NCBI RefSeq assembly: GCF_039534085.1
Contig: NZ_BAAAUT010000024.1
Span: 46,826 to 110,825 of the forward strand
Length of the DNA stretch: 64,000 bases
Reading direction: 5' to 3'
Source: Planomonospora_B alba
GTDB lineage: Bacteria; Actinomycetota; Actinomycetes; Streptosporangiales; Streptosporangiaceae
Every line of letters begins with the position of its first letter. The first letter of the stretch is position 1. The notes beneath the pieces were generated by a model. That model saw nothing but the letters and a program-made list of their open reading frames with translations. It was not told where the DNA came from and searched no databases. The position numbers were made by a program, and so were the translations under genes. Positions 32,245-40,478 of this stretch are shown here, in pieces.

Positions 32245-32892
32245 ATGTCCACCGAGAGCTTGATCTGGGTGGCCGTCGTCGCGGCCGCGGTGGTGGCGAT
32301 CATCGCAGTGGGCTACGCCGTACTGCGGCAGCGACGCCGGCACCGGCTCCGCGACCGGTTCGGCCCCGAGTACGACCGCACCGTCCGCGAGCGCGAGAGC
32401 CGGCGCGCGGCGGAGCAGGAGCTCATCGCCCGCGAGCAGCGGGTCGACTCGCTCGACATCCGCCCGCTCGGCGCCGAGGCGCGCCAGGCCTACGCCAGGA
32501 AGTGGCTGGAGGTGCAGGAGCGTTTCGTGGACGCGCCCGGATTCGCGGTCACCGAGGCCGACCACCTGGTGACCTCGGTGATGGCCGACCGGGGTTATCC
32601 GACCGAGGACTTCGAGCAGCGGATCGCCGACCTGTCCGTGGCCCACGGCCGCACCCTCGACCACTACCGCAAGGCGCACGAGATCAGCGGCCGCGCCGCC
32701 CGGCAGTCCGCCTCCACCGAGGAGCTGCGGCAGGCCATGGTGCACTACCGGGCCCTGTTCGAGGAGCTGCTGGAGGATCCGGGGACCTCGGAGCACGACG
32801 GTGGCGCCTCCTCCCGGTCCTCCCGGAACGGTTCCCCCCGGCACGCCCAGGCGCCCTCCGGCCCGGTCCGCGACGACACGCGGACCCGCTGA
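32245..32892 (+). CDS. Membrane-anchored hypothetical protein (paralogue of 32990-33820)
   Basis: 215 residues. One N-terminal membrane helix (IWVAVVAAAVVAIIAVGYAV, about 7-27), RQRRRHRLRDRFG basic patch, then a cytoplasmic helical domain: GPEYDRTVRERESRRAAEQEL and RKWLEVQERFVDAPGFAVTEAD (about 85-110), ending ELRQAMVHYRALFEELLE and a disordered Ser/Arg tail. The domain shares its W-x-x-VQ-x-x-FVD-x-P...LR-x-A-x-x-x-YR-x-x-x-E-x-LLE pattern with the next gene. CCGGAGG precedes the ATG. Function unknown; a strong stem-loop follows. Confidence 0.7.
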   Translation: MSTESLIWVAVVAAAVVAIIAVGYAVLRQRRRHRLRDRFGPEYDRTVRERESRRAAEQELIAREQRVDSLDIRPLGAEARQAYARKWLEVQERFVDAPGFAVTEADHLVTSVMADRGYPTEDFEQRIADLSVAHGRTLDHYRKAHEISGRAARQSASTEELRQAMVHYRALFEELLEDPGTSEHDGGASSRSSRNGSPRHAQAPSGPVRDDTRTR

Positions 32893-32900
32893 CCGCCCGC

Positions 32901-32947
32901 GGGCGGGTACCGGGGAGCACGGAGCACGTGCTCCCCGGTACCCGCCC
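32901..32947 (+). terminator. Strong stem-loop after the membrane-anchored hypothetical
   Basis: 20-bp perfect inverted repeat (32901-32920 / 32928-32947), 7-nt loop, in the 97-bp gap between two paralogous genes. No T-tract, but the stem is long enough to act as terminator or mRNA stabiliser. Confidence 0.65.
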
Positions 32948-32989
32948 GATCTCCGGATCCCCCCGCATCCCCCAAGGACGGTGACCCGT

Positions 32990-33820
32990 ATGAACGACCG
33001 ACCCGACCGCGTCCCGGATCGCCCGGCATCCGGACACCCCGCCGACCGGCTGGTCCACTCGGGCCGCGACGGCCGGGACGAGGGGCTCGGCGACACCGGC
33101 CCGACGGTGCCTCCCCAGCGCGTCGAGCGGGTGTCCCCCGACGCCTCGGACGCCTCGGACACCTCAAACGCCTCGAACGCCTCGAACGCCTCGCATGCCT
33201 CCGCTGCCTCCGCGACCGGTGACGAGCCCGCCGCGACCCACGACGACGCGCCCGCCGGACGCCCGGGCGACCTGGCGGACACCGGTCCCGGGCTGACCGA
33301 CGCCGACCGTCCGGACACCGCGGGCGCGGAGGTCCCCGACCCCGCGCACGCCGGTCCCGGGGCGTCCGGCGGGGCGCCGGCCACCCGCCTGCCGCTGCTC
33401 GACGGGGATCCGGCCGAGGTACGGCGGCGCTGGCAGCAGGTCCAGGTGGGCTTCGTGGACGATCCGCGCGGAGCGGTGGAGCGCGCCGAGTCGCTCCTCG
33501 GCGAGGTGACGGACGGGATCCGCGCCGCGCTGGAGGCCCGGGTCTCCGATCTGCGGAGCCGGTGGAAGGACGGGGACGGCGACACCGAGCGGCTCCGTAC
33601 GGCTCTGCGCGGCTACCGGTCGGTGCTGGAGCAGCTGCTGGAGCTGGCCGCCGCGCCCGCCGGGAGCGGGACGCCCGGAACGGCTCCCGCTCCGGGGACC
33701 GCGCCCTCCGCCTCCGCTCCGTCCGTTCCTCCGCCGGGCGCGGGCGGGCCCTCCGGGGACGCCGCCTCCGCGGACGCGTCCCGGGGGGTCTCCGGAAGCT
33801 CGCCGGCGGGAAGGGAGTGA
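32990..33820 (+). CDS. Hypothetical protein with disordered repeat-rich N-terminus
   Basis: 276 residues. Residues 1-130 are disordered and acidic, with a run of eight 3-residue units (DASDASDTSNASNASNAS) encoded by a 9-bp tandem repeat. The folded part (about 135-225: RRRWQQVQVGFVDDPRGAVE, ARVSDLRSRWK, LRTALRGYRSVLEQLLEL) matches the domain of the preceding protein, so the two are paralogues. The C-terminus is a second disordered Ser/Pro/Ala tail. There is no membrane helix. ATG at 32990 has AAGGACGG upstream. The domain pattern suggests helical oligomer formation; no function can be assigned. Confidence 0.65.
   Translation: MNDRPDRVPDRPASGHPADRLVHSGRDGRDEGLGDTGPTVPPQRVERVSPDASDASDTSNASNASNASHASAASATGDEPAATHDDAPAGRPGDLADTGPGLTDADRPDTAGAEVPDPAHAGPGASGGAPATRLPLLDGDPAEVRRRWQQVQVGFVDDPRGAVERAESLLGEVTDGIRAALEARVSDLRSRWKDGDGDTERLRTALRGYRSVLEQLLELAAAPAGSGTPGTAPAPGTAPSASAPSVPPPGAGGPSGDAASADASRGVSGSSPAGRE
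33143..33214 (+). repeat. 9-bp tandem repeat (8 units) coding D/N-A-S repeats
   Basis: Units of GCCTCGGAC / GCCTCGAAC type run in frame from 33143 to 33214; the middle units are identical. Each encodes Ala-Ser-Asp/Asn, so gain or loss of units keeps the frame. Confidence 0.85.
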
Positions 33821-33823
33821 CCG

Positions 33824-34009
33824 ATGCTCGCGATCGCCGCCGCCATCGTGTTCGGCCTCGGCCTGCTGCTCGACCTGCTCGGCGCCAGGCTGGGCGCGGG
33901 CGTCACCGGCACGACCTTCCTCCTCCTGGGGCTGCTCCTGCTCGCCCTGCACCAGGCCGGCTTCGGCACGGCCGGGTGGCGGGGCGGGGGCTGGCGTCGC
34001 AGGCGGTGA
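33824..34009 (+). CDS. Small membrane protein
   Basis: 61 residues: two hydrophobic helices (about 1-22 and 29-46, LLLLGLLLLALHQAG) and a basic GGGWRRRR C-terminus. It begins 3 nt after the preceding stop with GGGAGTGA as ribosome-binding site, so it is in the same operon. Such Arg-tailed two-helix proteins are often lost in annotation. Function unknown. Confidence 0.6.
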   Translation: MLAIAAAIVFGLGLLLDLLGARLGAGVTGTTFLLLGLLLLALHQAGFGTAGWRGGGWRRRR

Positions 34010-34040
34010 GCGGGCCGGCCCCGCAGAGGCAGTGACGACA

Positions 34041-34072
34041 GAGGGGACGCCGTCGGCCGACGGCGCCCCCTC
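34041..34072. terminator. Bidirectional stem-loop between 33824-34009 and the NDH-2 gene
   Basis: Inverted repeat of 16 bp with one mismatch (34041-34056 / 34057-34072) between two convergent genes. The G+C stem and placement suggest a terminator. Confidence 0.55.
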
Positions 34073-34116
34073 GCGCGTTCGCGGGCCGCCCTCCGCAGGG
34101 GGCGGGACCGCAGGGC

Positions 34117-35445
34117 TCACCGGCGCCCGGCCGGGGTCCGGGCACCGTCCCGGGCCGCGAACTCGAACTCCTCGCGGGGGTTGGCCAGCGCGCCGAGCGA
34201 GGTGATCTCCCGGGGGAAGAACAGGGAGAGCGTCCAGTCGACCAGCACCCGGACCTTCCGGTTCAGGGTCGGTACCCGGGACAGGTGGTAGGTCCGGTGC
34301 ATGAACCAGGCCGGGAAGCCGCGCACCTTGCGGCCGTAGATCTGCGCCACGCCCTTGTGCAGGCCCAGGCTGGCCACCGAGCCCGCGTAGGCGTGCCGGT
34401 AGGGCCTGCGCTCGCTGCCCCGGAGCGTGGCCACCAGGTTGTCGGCCAGGGTGCGGGCCTCCCGTACGGCGTGCTGCGCGTTGGGCGCGCACGTCTGCCC
34501 CGGCTTGGTCAGGTCCGGTACGGCGGCGCAGTCGCCGGCGGTGAAGACGTTCGGGTGCCCCTCCACCGTCAGTTCGGCGGTGGCCTTGATCCGGCCGCGC
34601 TCGTCCAGGGGCAGGCCGCTGGCCTGCACCAGCGGGTGGGGCTTGACCCCCGCGGTCCACACCAGGGTGGAGGCGTTGAAGACGCTGCCGTCGTCCAGGA
34701 CGACGCGGCGGTTCTCGGCGGACCGCACGAGGCTGTTGAGCCGGACGTCGATGCCGCGGGCGCGCAGCTGCTCGATCGTCCACCGGCCCATGTCCGGGCC
34801 GACCTCGGGGAGGATCCGGTCGGTGGCCTCGACCAGGACCCAGTGCATGTCTCCGGGGTGGATGGACGGGAAGTAGCGGCAGGCGTCGCGGGCCATGTCC
34901 TCCAGCTCGGCCAGGGCCTCGACGCCGGCGTAGCCGCCGCCGACGAACACGAAGGTCAGCGCCCGGGAGCGGACCTCGGGGTCGTCGGTGGAGGAGGCCA
35001 CGTCGAGCTGGGCCAGCACGTGGTTGCGCAGGTGGATGGCCTCCTCGACGGTCTTGAACCCGATGCCGCACTCGGCCACGCCCGGGATGGGCAGCAGGCG
35101 CGAGACGGAGCCGGGCGCGACGACGAGGAAGTCGTAGCCGAGGGTGCGCGAGGGCCCCTGGCTCGGCTGCACCTCCACGGTCCGCGCCCTCAGGTCGACG
35201 CCGACCGCCCAGCCGTTGACGACCTCGCACCTCTTCAGGACCGCGCGGAGCGGGACGACCACGTGCCGGGGCTCGATGCTGCCCGCGGCCGCCTCGGGGA
35301 GGAACGGCTGGTAGGTCATGTAGGAGTCGGAGTCGACGACGGTGACGCGGGCCTCGCCGCGGCGGAGTCTGCGCTGCAGGCGCAGCGCGGTGTACATGCC
35401 GACGTAACCGCCACCGAGGATCAGGATGCGGGGAATCTGGCTCAT
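34117..35445 (-). CDS. ndh: Type II NADH dehydrogenase (NDH-2) / FAD-dependent oxidoreductase
   Basis: 442 residues. FAD-binding motif at residue 5 (PRILILGGGYVGMYTALRLQ), second Rossmann motif VFVGGGYAGVEALAELEDMA for NADH (about 168), TAGDCAAVPD FAD motif (about 305), and a membrane-associating C-terminal region (AWFMHRTYHLSRVPTLNRKV). It passes electrons from NADH to menaquinone without pumping protons. ATG at 35445 is preceded by AGGGGG. It ends opposite a stem-loop next to the small membrane gene and stands alone. Confidence 0.92.
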   Translation of the reverse strand: MSQIPRILILGGGYVGMYTALRLQRRLRRGEARVTVVDSDSYMTYQPFLPEAAAGSIEPRHVVVPLRAVLKRCEVVNGWAVGVDLRARTVEVQPSQGPSRTLGYDFLVVAPGSVSRLLPIPGVAECGIGFKTVEEAIHLRNHVLAQLDVASSTDDPEVRSRALTFVFVGGGYAGVEALAELEDMARDACRYFPSIHPGDMHWVLVEATDRILPEVGPDMGRWTIEQLRARGIDVRLNSLVRSAENRRVVLDDGSVFNASTLVWTAGVKPHPLVQASGLPLDERGRIKATAELTVEGHPNVFTAGDCAAVPDLTKPGQTCAPNAQHAVREARTLADNLVATLRGSERRPYRHAYAGSVASLGLHKGVAQIYGRKVRGFPAWFMHRTYHLSRVPTLNRKVRVLVDWTLSLFFPREITSLGALANPREEFEFAARDGARTPAGRR

Positions 35446-35473
35446 GGCCTGCCCCCTACCCGGAAAAAGGGGT

Positions 35474-36010
35474 TCAGATCGTGAAGGACATGGTGACGGT
35501 CGTCCCCCCGGCGCCGGTCCGGAAGCTGATGTCGGAGCTGACCATCCGGGCCACCCACAGCCCCATGCCGCTGGTGGCGTAGGGGCCGGGAGGGGTCTGG
35601 CCCGGGACGGCCTCGGGGGTCCACCGGCCCTCGTCGCGGATCTCCACGACGAGGGCGCCGTCGGCGACCCACATGCGCAGCAGCGCCTTGGCGCTGGCGT
35701 GGCCGTGGGTGACGGCGTTGGTGGCCACCTCGTTCACCGCGACGAGGAAGTCGGGCAGGCGCTCCTCCGCCATGCCGCCGCGCCGCGCGTGGGCGGCGGC
35801 GAACTCGCGCACCGCCGGCAGGTCGGGGAGGCAGAAGGCGAGCTCGGCGAGGGCCGTGCGGGCTGGTGCGGGCAGGTCGACGGGGGGCGAGGTGCCGTCG
35901 GGGGACGGGGGCCCCGCGGCAGGGGGCGTGCCTCCCGGGGGAACGGAGGAAGGCGGGAACCGGCCGTCGCCCGCCAGAGAGCGAGCCGGACGAGCACCGT
36001 CCTCGTTCAC
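35474..36010 (-). CDS. RsbW/SpoIIAB-like anti-sigma factor (HATPase_c_2)
   Basis: 178 residues. An N-terminal disordered Pro-rich stretch precedes a GHKL domain: VAVNEVATNAVTHGHASAK (N-box, about 98), VEIRDEGRWTPEAV (G1), YATSGMGLWVARMV (G2). Serine-kinase anti-sigma factors bind their sigma factor and are released by an unphosphorylated STAS partner. It follows the SigB-type sigma gene in the same direction, so that sigma is its probable target. The start is GTG 36010 (GGGGAGG upstream). An in-frame ATG at 36127 would add 39 codons with a quarter AT-ending wobble positions and several AGG codons, unlike real coding here, so it is rejected. Confidence 0.85.
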   Translation of the reverse strand: MNEDGARPARSLAGDGRFPPSSVPPGGTPPAAGPPSPDGTSPPVDLPAPARTALAELAFCLPDLPAVREFAAAHARRGGMAEERLPDFLVAVNEVATNAVTHGHASAKALLRMWVADGALVVEIRDEGRWTPEAVPGQTPPGPYATSGMGLWVARMVSSDISFRTGAGGTTVTMSFTI

Positions 36011-36129
36011 CCGTGAACCGCCTCCCCTGTCCCGTGGCGCCGCGACCGTGTACGCCCGGGGGTCATCGGATCGCACCCTATGCCACCTCGGTCCCCGCCG
36101 ACTGAGCTGCCCCGTAACCCGGGTCATAT

Positions 36130-36906
36130 TCAGGCCTCGGCGAGAAGCTCGGCACGCAACTGGTCCAGCACCTTACGCAGAATGCGGGAGACGTGCATCT
36201 GGGAGATGCCGAATTCCGAGGCGATCTCGGCCTGGGTCATGTTCCCGAAGAAGCGGAGCAGGAGGATGTTCTTCTCCCGCGGCGGCAGCTTGTCGATCAG
36301 CGGCTTGACCGCCTCCCGGTCCACCAGCACCGACAGGGCGTCGTCCTCGTCGGGGATCACGTCGCCCAGGGCCGCGGCGTCGTCGTCGGCGCCGAGCGGC
36401 GCGTCGAGGGACAGGGCGCTGTAGGCGGCGGAGGCGTCGAGGGTGAGCAGGACGTCCTCTTCGCTGATCTTCATCTTCTCGGCGAGCTCGGCGACGGTCG
36501 GCGCGCGGCCGAACTCCTGGCTGAGGTCGGCGACCAGGCGGTTCAGCTCGGCCCTGCGCTCCTGGTAGACGCGGGGGACGCGGATGGCCCAGGTGCGGTC
36601 GCGGAAGTGCCGCTTCACCTCGCCGGTCATGGTGACGACGGCGTAGCCGCGGAAGGGGTGGCCGAGCGTCGGGTCGTAGCCGTTGATGGCCTTCATCAGT
36701 CCGACGTAGGCGGCCTGCAGGAGGTCCTCGAGCGGCTCGCCGCGGTAGCGGTAGCGGCGGGCGATCTCCATGGCCAGCGGGCGGTGCATCTCGACGATGC
36801 GCTCACGCAGGCGCTCGGCGCGGTATTCAGAGATTTCAGGCGAGACCATCTCCGCGAGGAGCTCCTCGGCGGTCATGTCGTTGAGTTCGAGTGCCTGAAC
36901 AGACAT
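36130..36906 (-). CDS. SigB/SigF/SigG family RNA polymerase sigma factor
   Basis: 258 residues with sigma regions 2-4: RPLAMEIARRYRYRGEPLED and GLMKAINGYDPTLGHPFRGY (region 2), HFRDRTWAIRVPRVYQERR (2.4-3), LPPREKNILLLRFFGNMTQ and AEIASEFGISQMHVSRILRK (region 4 HTH). It is the alternative stress/development sigma of the SigB/SigF group, which recognises GTTT-N14/15-GGGTA-like promoters. GGGAGCAGCA precedes the ATG. It is followed by its likely anti-sigma (35474-36010) and has a STAS antagonist gene divergent on the other side. A direct regulatory link to the boxes in the first 4 kb is an inference from sequence. Confidence 0.95.
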   Translation of the reverse strand: MSVQALELNDMTAEELLAEMVSPEISEYRAERLRERIVEMHRPLAMEIARRYRYRGEPLEDLLQAAYVGLMKAINGYDPTLGHPFRGYAVVTMTGEVKRHFRDRTWAIRVPRVYQERRAELNRLVADLSQEFGRAPTVAELAEKMKISEEDVLLTLDASAAYSALSLDAPLGADDDAAALGDVIPDEDDALSVLVDREAVKPLIDKLPPREKNILLLRFFGNMTQAEIASEFGISQMHVSRILRKVLDQLRAELLAEA

Positions 36907-37101
36907 TGCTGCTCCCTGATATGACTGTCGGGCGGCGCCGACACCCGCGGAGCAGTCTCCGGGCAGACGGCATCGCCTCGACCACGTTTCGAGGCGAGGC
37001 CCTCTGCTGGACCTCGGATCCAGTATTCCCCGGATGCCGGGAGTATTACTCCCCGCCAGGTAACAGTAAGGTTGCTATGCGAGCGGCGAGGAGGAGCCCG
37101 G

Positions 37102-37482
37102 GTGACGGTGTCGAACAACGGTGATGGATCTGCTGCCCTGACCTTGACGTCGGCGGTCGTCGACGGGGTCGACGTGATCCAGGTGACAGGCCTGCTCGAC
37201 GCCACCACCAGGGACCAGTTCGCCGACTACCTGGCCGCGGAGGCGGCTGAGCACGGCCACGACATGGTCCTGGACCTGAGCGGTGTGACGTTCATGGACT
37301 CCCGCGCGCTCGGGCTCATCGTGCACCAGTGGCAGGTCAGCACCCAGGCCGGCGGGCGCTTCGCCCTCACCGGGGTGGAGTACGCCAAGACCAAGGTGAT
37401 GTGGATCACCGGGCTGGCGCAGCGGCTCCCGCTCTACGACACGGTCGGCGACGCGCTGGCGGCGTTCGGCCGGCCCGTCTGA
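37102..37482 (+). CDS. STAS domain anti-sigma factor antagonist (SpoIIAA/RsbV-like)
   Basis: 126 residues, one STAS domain: VDVIQVTGLLDATTRDQFADYL, DMVLDLSGVTFMDSRALGLI (phospho-acceptor Ser in MDSRA, about residue 65) and the final helix GDALAAFGRP. Dephosphorylated, it binds the HATPase anti-sigma factor and frees the sigma factor. GAGGAGGAG precedes the GTG at 37102. It is divergent from the sigma gene, with a 195-bp AT-enriched spacer. Confidence 0.9.
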   Translation: MTVSNNGDGSAALTLTSAVVDGVDVIQVTGLLDATTRDQFADYLAAEAAEHGHDMVLDLSGVTFMDSRALGLIVHQWQVSTQAGGRFALTGVEYAKTKVMWITGLAQRLPLYDTVGDALAAFGRPV

Positions 37483-37566
37483 GCCGGCCGACCCGATCCC
37501 CCTCCCGGCCGTCCCGGCCCGCGGGGCGCCCGTCCCGCCGGTACGGCCGGCGCGGCGCCGCCGGGC

Positions 37567-38292
37567 TCAGCTCGCCCGGCCCGTGCGGCGCTCCCGGTTG
37601 CGCTGGTGCTCGTCGACCAGGAGCCGGGCGAGGTCGGCCACCTTCACCTGGTGGTGCTGGGAGACGCGGCGCAGCTCGTCGAACGCCTCCTCCGCCGTGC
37701 ACCCGCTGGACTTCATGATGATGCCCTTGGCCTGGTCGATGATCGCGCGCCCGGCGAGCGCCTCCTGCATCTGGGCCGCGTCGGTGCGCACCTCGTCGTA
37801 GTCCCACATGTTCGCCAGGGCCACGTTCACCTGCTCCGCCAGCATCTCGGCCAGCGGGGTGACGTTCCGGGAGGCGAAGACGCCGGGGCTCACGCCGTAC
37901 AGGCCGAGGACGAGGACGGCCCGCTCGACGGTGATCGGGATCGCCAGGACCGAGCGGACGCCGCACCGGACGGCCATCGCGGTGTAGTCGGGCCAGCGGG
38001 TCTCGCGGAGCACGTCCTGCACGGTCACGTGACCGCCCGTGGCGCGGGCCTCGACCAGGGGGCCCTCCCCCAGGCCGCTCTCGCCGTCGACGAGCACGAC
38101 GAGCTCGCTGTGCGAGGCGGAGACCACCAGGCGCTCCCCCCGCCACAGCTCGGCGGACCCGCCCGCGCAGCCGGGCACGCCACCGGCGAGAGTGGTGGTG
38201 AGACCGCGCAGCACGCTCTCGCTGGAGGTCTCCTCGCTCACCCGGCCCAGGGCGGCGAGGTCCCTGGCGAGAACGGGGGCGATCATGTCCAT
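37567..38292 (-). CDS. GAF and ANTAR domain protein (putative RNA-binding antiterminator)
   Basis: 241 residues. GAF domain about 20-165 (ELWRGERLVVSASHSELVVL, VRSVLAIPITVERAVLVLGLY), then an ANTAR RNA-binding domain about 170-235: ALAGRAIIDQAKGIIMKSSG and CTAEEAFDELRRVSQHHQVK. ANTAR proteins bind dual hairpins in nascent RNA and stop termination. AAGGGA precedes the ATG at 38292. It is divergent from the SpoIIE-like phosphatase across an AT-rich 128-bp spacer. Confidence 0.9.
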   Translation of the reverse strand: MDMIAPVLARDLAALGRVSEETSSESVLRGLTTTLAGGVPGCAGGSAELWRGERLVVSASHSELVVLVDGESGLGEGPLVEARATGGHVTVQDVLRETRWPDYTAMAVRCGVRSVLAIPITVERAVLVLGLYGVSPGVFASRNVTPLAEMLAEQVNVALANMWDYDEVRTDAAQMQEALAGRAIIDQAKGIIMKSSGCTAEEAFDELRRVSQHHQVKVADLARLLVDEHQRNRERRTGRAS

Positions 38293-38420
38293 CGCATGAG
38301 GTCCCTTCGCTGTTTCGATAACTTAACCACTATCCGACCGCGCACCGATAAGACCCACGGGGTGGCGTACCGTCTACGGCGGGACGTCTCCCACCCCGGC
38401 CGTCGACGAGGACGAGCAAC

Positions 38421-40283
38421 TTGACCGAAGCCATTGGCCTTCCCGCCCTGGAGCAGGCGCTCGACGCGCTCACCGCCAGGGTCCTGTCCCTGCGCGAGAC
38501 CACGTCCAGCTACCCAGCGGACCCCCGCTCCACACTCGACGCCGCGCTCGCCGAGCTCGACACGGCGCGCGAGCTCCTGGACGCCGCGCTGCGGGAGCTG
38601 CGCAGGGCGCCGCGGCGGTCGGGCGAGCGGGAGAACGGCTCGCAGCGGGAGCTCAAGCTGCTGCGGCAGGTGTTCAAGACCTTCCCGGTGCCGGTGGCGG
38701 TGCTGGACGGCTCGGGGGTGATCCGGCGGATCAGCGCGGAGACCTCCCGCATGCTGGGCAGCCCCGCCGGCTATCTGATCGGCAGGTCGTTCCCGCTCTT
38801 CGTCGACGTCTCCCGGCGGGCGGCGTTCCGCTCCCACCTGACCGCGGTGCAGCAGAGCGGGCAGACGGCGACCTTCCAGACCCGGCTGGCGCACCAGGGC
38901 CGCGCGCACACCGTGCAGCTGGCCCTGGTGCGGCTGACGATGCCGGGCGAGCCGCACGCGATGACCGGGGTGGTGATCCTCCCGCTGGAGGCGCAGGTCG
39001 CCGAGGCCCCGCCGGGGCCGGCCGAGCGGTCGGACGCCGCGCTGATCCTCGCCTCCGCGCGCCGCCAGGAGCTGCTGTCCCGGATGACCCGGCTGCTGCT
39101 GGACGAGGAGAGCCTGCGCCAGCCGGTGACGGTCACCCGGGCCGCGCGGCTGCTGTCCGCCGAGACGGCCGACTGGGTGATCGCCGACGTGGTCCGGGAC
39201 GGCTCTCCCCGGCGGGCGTGCGTGTTCGGCCCGTCCGACCGGCCGGTGAGCGACCTGATCCGCCTGGTCGAGGGGCTGAGCCCGCTGACCGCGCCGTTGA
39301 TCGCGCACGTGCTGACCGGCGGCTCCGGGGTCGTCCACGAGATGGTGGAGGACGAGTCGCTGCTGGGCGGGGCAGGTGACGGGCGGCCTCCGCTGCTGCG
39401 GGTGATGGGCGCCGGCTCGGTGCTGTGCGTGCCGATCGAGGGCGAGGACGGCCCCGCGGGCGCCCTGACGCTCGTGCGATCGCGCGACCGCGAGCCGTTC
39501 ACCCTGGCCGATCTCGGCCTGATGCAGGAGATCGGCGCGCACGTGGGGCTCGCCCTGCGGGTGCGGCGCAGCTTCCGGGACCGGTCGGAGGCCGCCGAGG
39601 CCCTGCGCACCAGCGTCGTGCCGCGCAGCCTGCCCGACATCCCCGGGTTCGAGGCGGCGGCGATCTACCACGCGGGTTCCAGCTCGGTGGGGGCCGAGTT
39701 CTACGACGTCTTCCCGGTCGCGGACGGCTGGGGGTTCGCGCTCGGCGGGGCGGCCGGCCGGGGCGAGGAGGCCGCCTCGGTCAGCGCCATGGTGCGCAAC
39801 GGCCTGCGCGTGCTCGGCGTCTGGGAGCCCGACCCGGGGCAGGCGCTGCGCAAGCTCAACCAGGCGCTGTCCGTGCAGCACAGCGGCATGTTCGTGATGG
39901 CGCTGGCCGGGTTCGTCAAGGGGCGGCGGATCCGGCTGTCCAGTGCGGGCCACCACCCCGCGGCGCTGCTGCGACCGGACGGCACGGTGCGTTTCACCGC
40001 GGGGGGCGGCGTGCCGCTGGGCATCTCCCCCGAGGGTGAGACGTACGACGAGGAGCTCACGCTGGCCAGCGGCCAGACGCTGCTGTTCTACTCCGACGGG
40101 CTGGTGACCTCCCGCAACGACCAAGGGGAGGCGTACGGCGAGATCCGGCTGGCCGACGTGCTGGCCCGGTGCGTCTCGCAGTCGCCGGCGGCCGTGGTCA
40201 AGACCGTGGAGGAGGACCGGCACGCGTTCTCCGGCGGGCGGGTCTGGGACGAGATCGTGATCCTGGCGCTGCGCGTGGTGTAG
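38421..40283 (+). CDS. PAS-GAF-SpoIIE domain protein phosphatase with altered metal motifs
   Basis: 620 residues. Coiled region, PAS domain (about 82-190: FKTFPVPVAVLDGSGVIRR), GAF-like sensor (about 215-385: VHEMVEDESLLG, AGSVLCVPIEGEDGPAGALT) and a C-terminal PP2C/SpoIIE domain (about 395-620). Relatives dephosphorylate STAS antagonists, activating the sigma pathway. Here the metal-binding GGDxYD reads GAEFYD and the GDVxGxG motif reads GGAAGRG, so two expected Asp ligands are Glu and Gly; LLFYSDGLVTSRN keeps its Asp, and the terminal WDEIVIL is near normal. It may be a pseudophosphatase. Start is TTG 38421 behind GAGGACGAG. It ends the signalling block 35.4-40.3 kb. Confidence 0.85.
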   Translation: MTEAIGLPALEQALDALTARVLSLRETTSSYPADPRSTLDAALAELDTARELLDAALRELRRAPRRSGERENGSQRELKLLRQVFKTFPVPVAVLDGSGVIRRISAETSRMLGSPAGYLIGRSFPLFVDVSRRAAFRSHLTAVQQSGQTATFQTRLAHQGRAHTVQLALVRLTMPGEPHAMTGVVILPLEAQVAEAPPGPAERSDAALILASARRQELLSRMTRLLLDEESLRQPVTVTRAARLLSAETADWVIADVVRDGSPRRACVFGPSDRPVSDLIRLVEGLSPLTAPLIAHVLTGGSGVVHEMVEDESLLGGAGDGRPPLLRVMGAGSVLCVPIEGEDGPAGALTLVRSRDREPFTLADLGLMQEIGAHVGLALRVRRSFRDRSEAAEALRTSVVPRSLPDIPGFEAAAIYHAGSSSVGAEFYDVFPVADGWGFALGGAAGRGEEAASVSAMVRNGLRVLGVWEPDPGQALRKLNQALSVQHSGMFVMALAGFVKGRRIRLSSAGHHPAALLRPDGTVRFTAGGGVPLGISPEGETYDEELTLASGQTLLFYSDGLVTSRNDQGEAYGEIRLADVLARCVSQSPAAVVKTVEEDRHAFSGGRVWDEIVILALRVV

Positions 40284-40384
40284 GCGGCGGCCGTACGGCG
40301 GCGGCCCGGGACGCCCTCCCCACGGCGCCGGGGCGGCTCCCCGCGGTGTCGGAAATGGGAGGTTTGCTGCCGAGCGTGATCCGG

Positions 40385-40402
40385 GTATGGTTTCTCCCAT
40401 AC
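40385..40402. promoter_or_regulatory. Inverted repeat upstream of the glycosyltransferase gene
   Basis: GTATGG-N6-CCATAC. It overlaps GGGTAT and sits about 77-94 nt before the GTG at 40479. A GTTT lies 17 nt before GGGTAT, too far for a good SigB-type box; the palindrome could be an operator. Confidence 0.3.
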
Positions 40403-40478
40403 AGATGAGTGCCTAAGACGCAGGCACCCCCTGAAGGATCTCTGGCTCCCCATGCCCGTCTCCTCCCAGAGGTGTGCC

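Noticed and set aside
32901..32947. CRISPR-like or mobile palindrome
   Set aside because: A single stem-loop in an intergenic gap right after a stop codon; a terminator explains it. No repeat-spacer array was seen anywhere in the window.
36011..36127. N-terminal extension of the anti-sigma factor from ATG 36127, 2 nt after the sigma stop
   Set aside because: About a quarter of these codons end in A/T and several are AGG, unlike real genes here; the GTG at 36010 has a strong ribosome-binding site.
37020..37080. SigB-like autoregulatory promoter in the sigma/STAS divergent spacer
   Set aside because: CAGGTAAC and GGGTGT elements exist, but no GNNT-type -35 lies 14-16 nt upstream of either.
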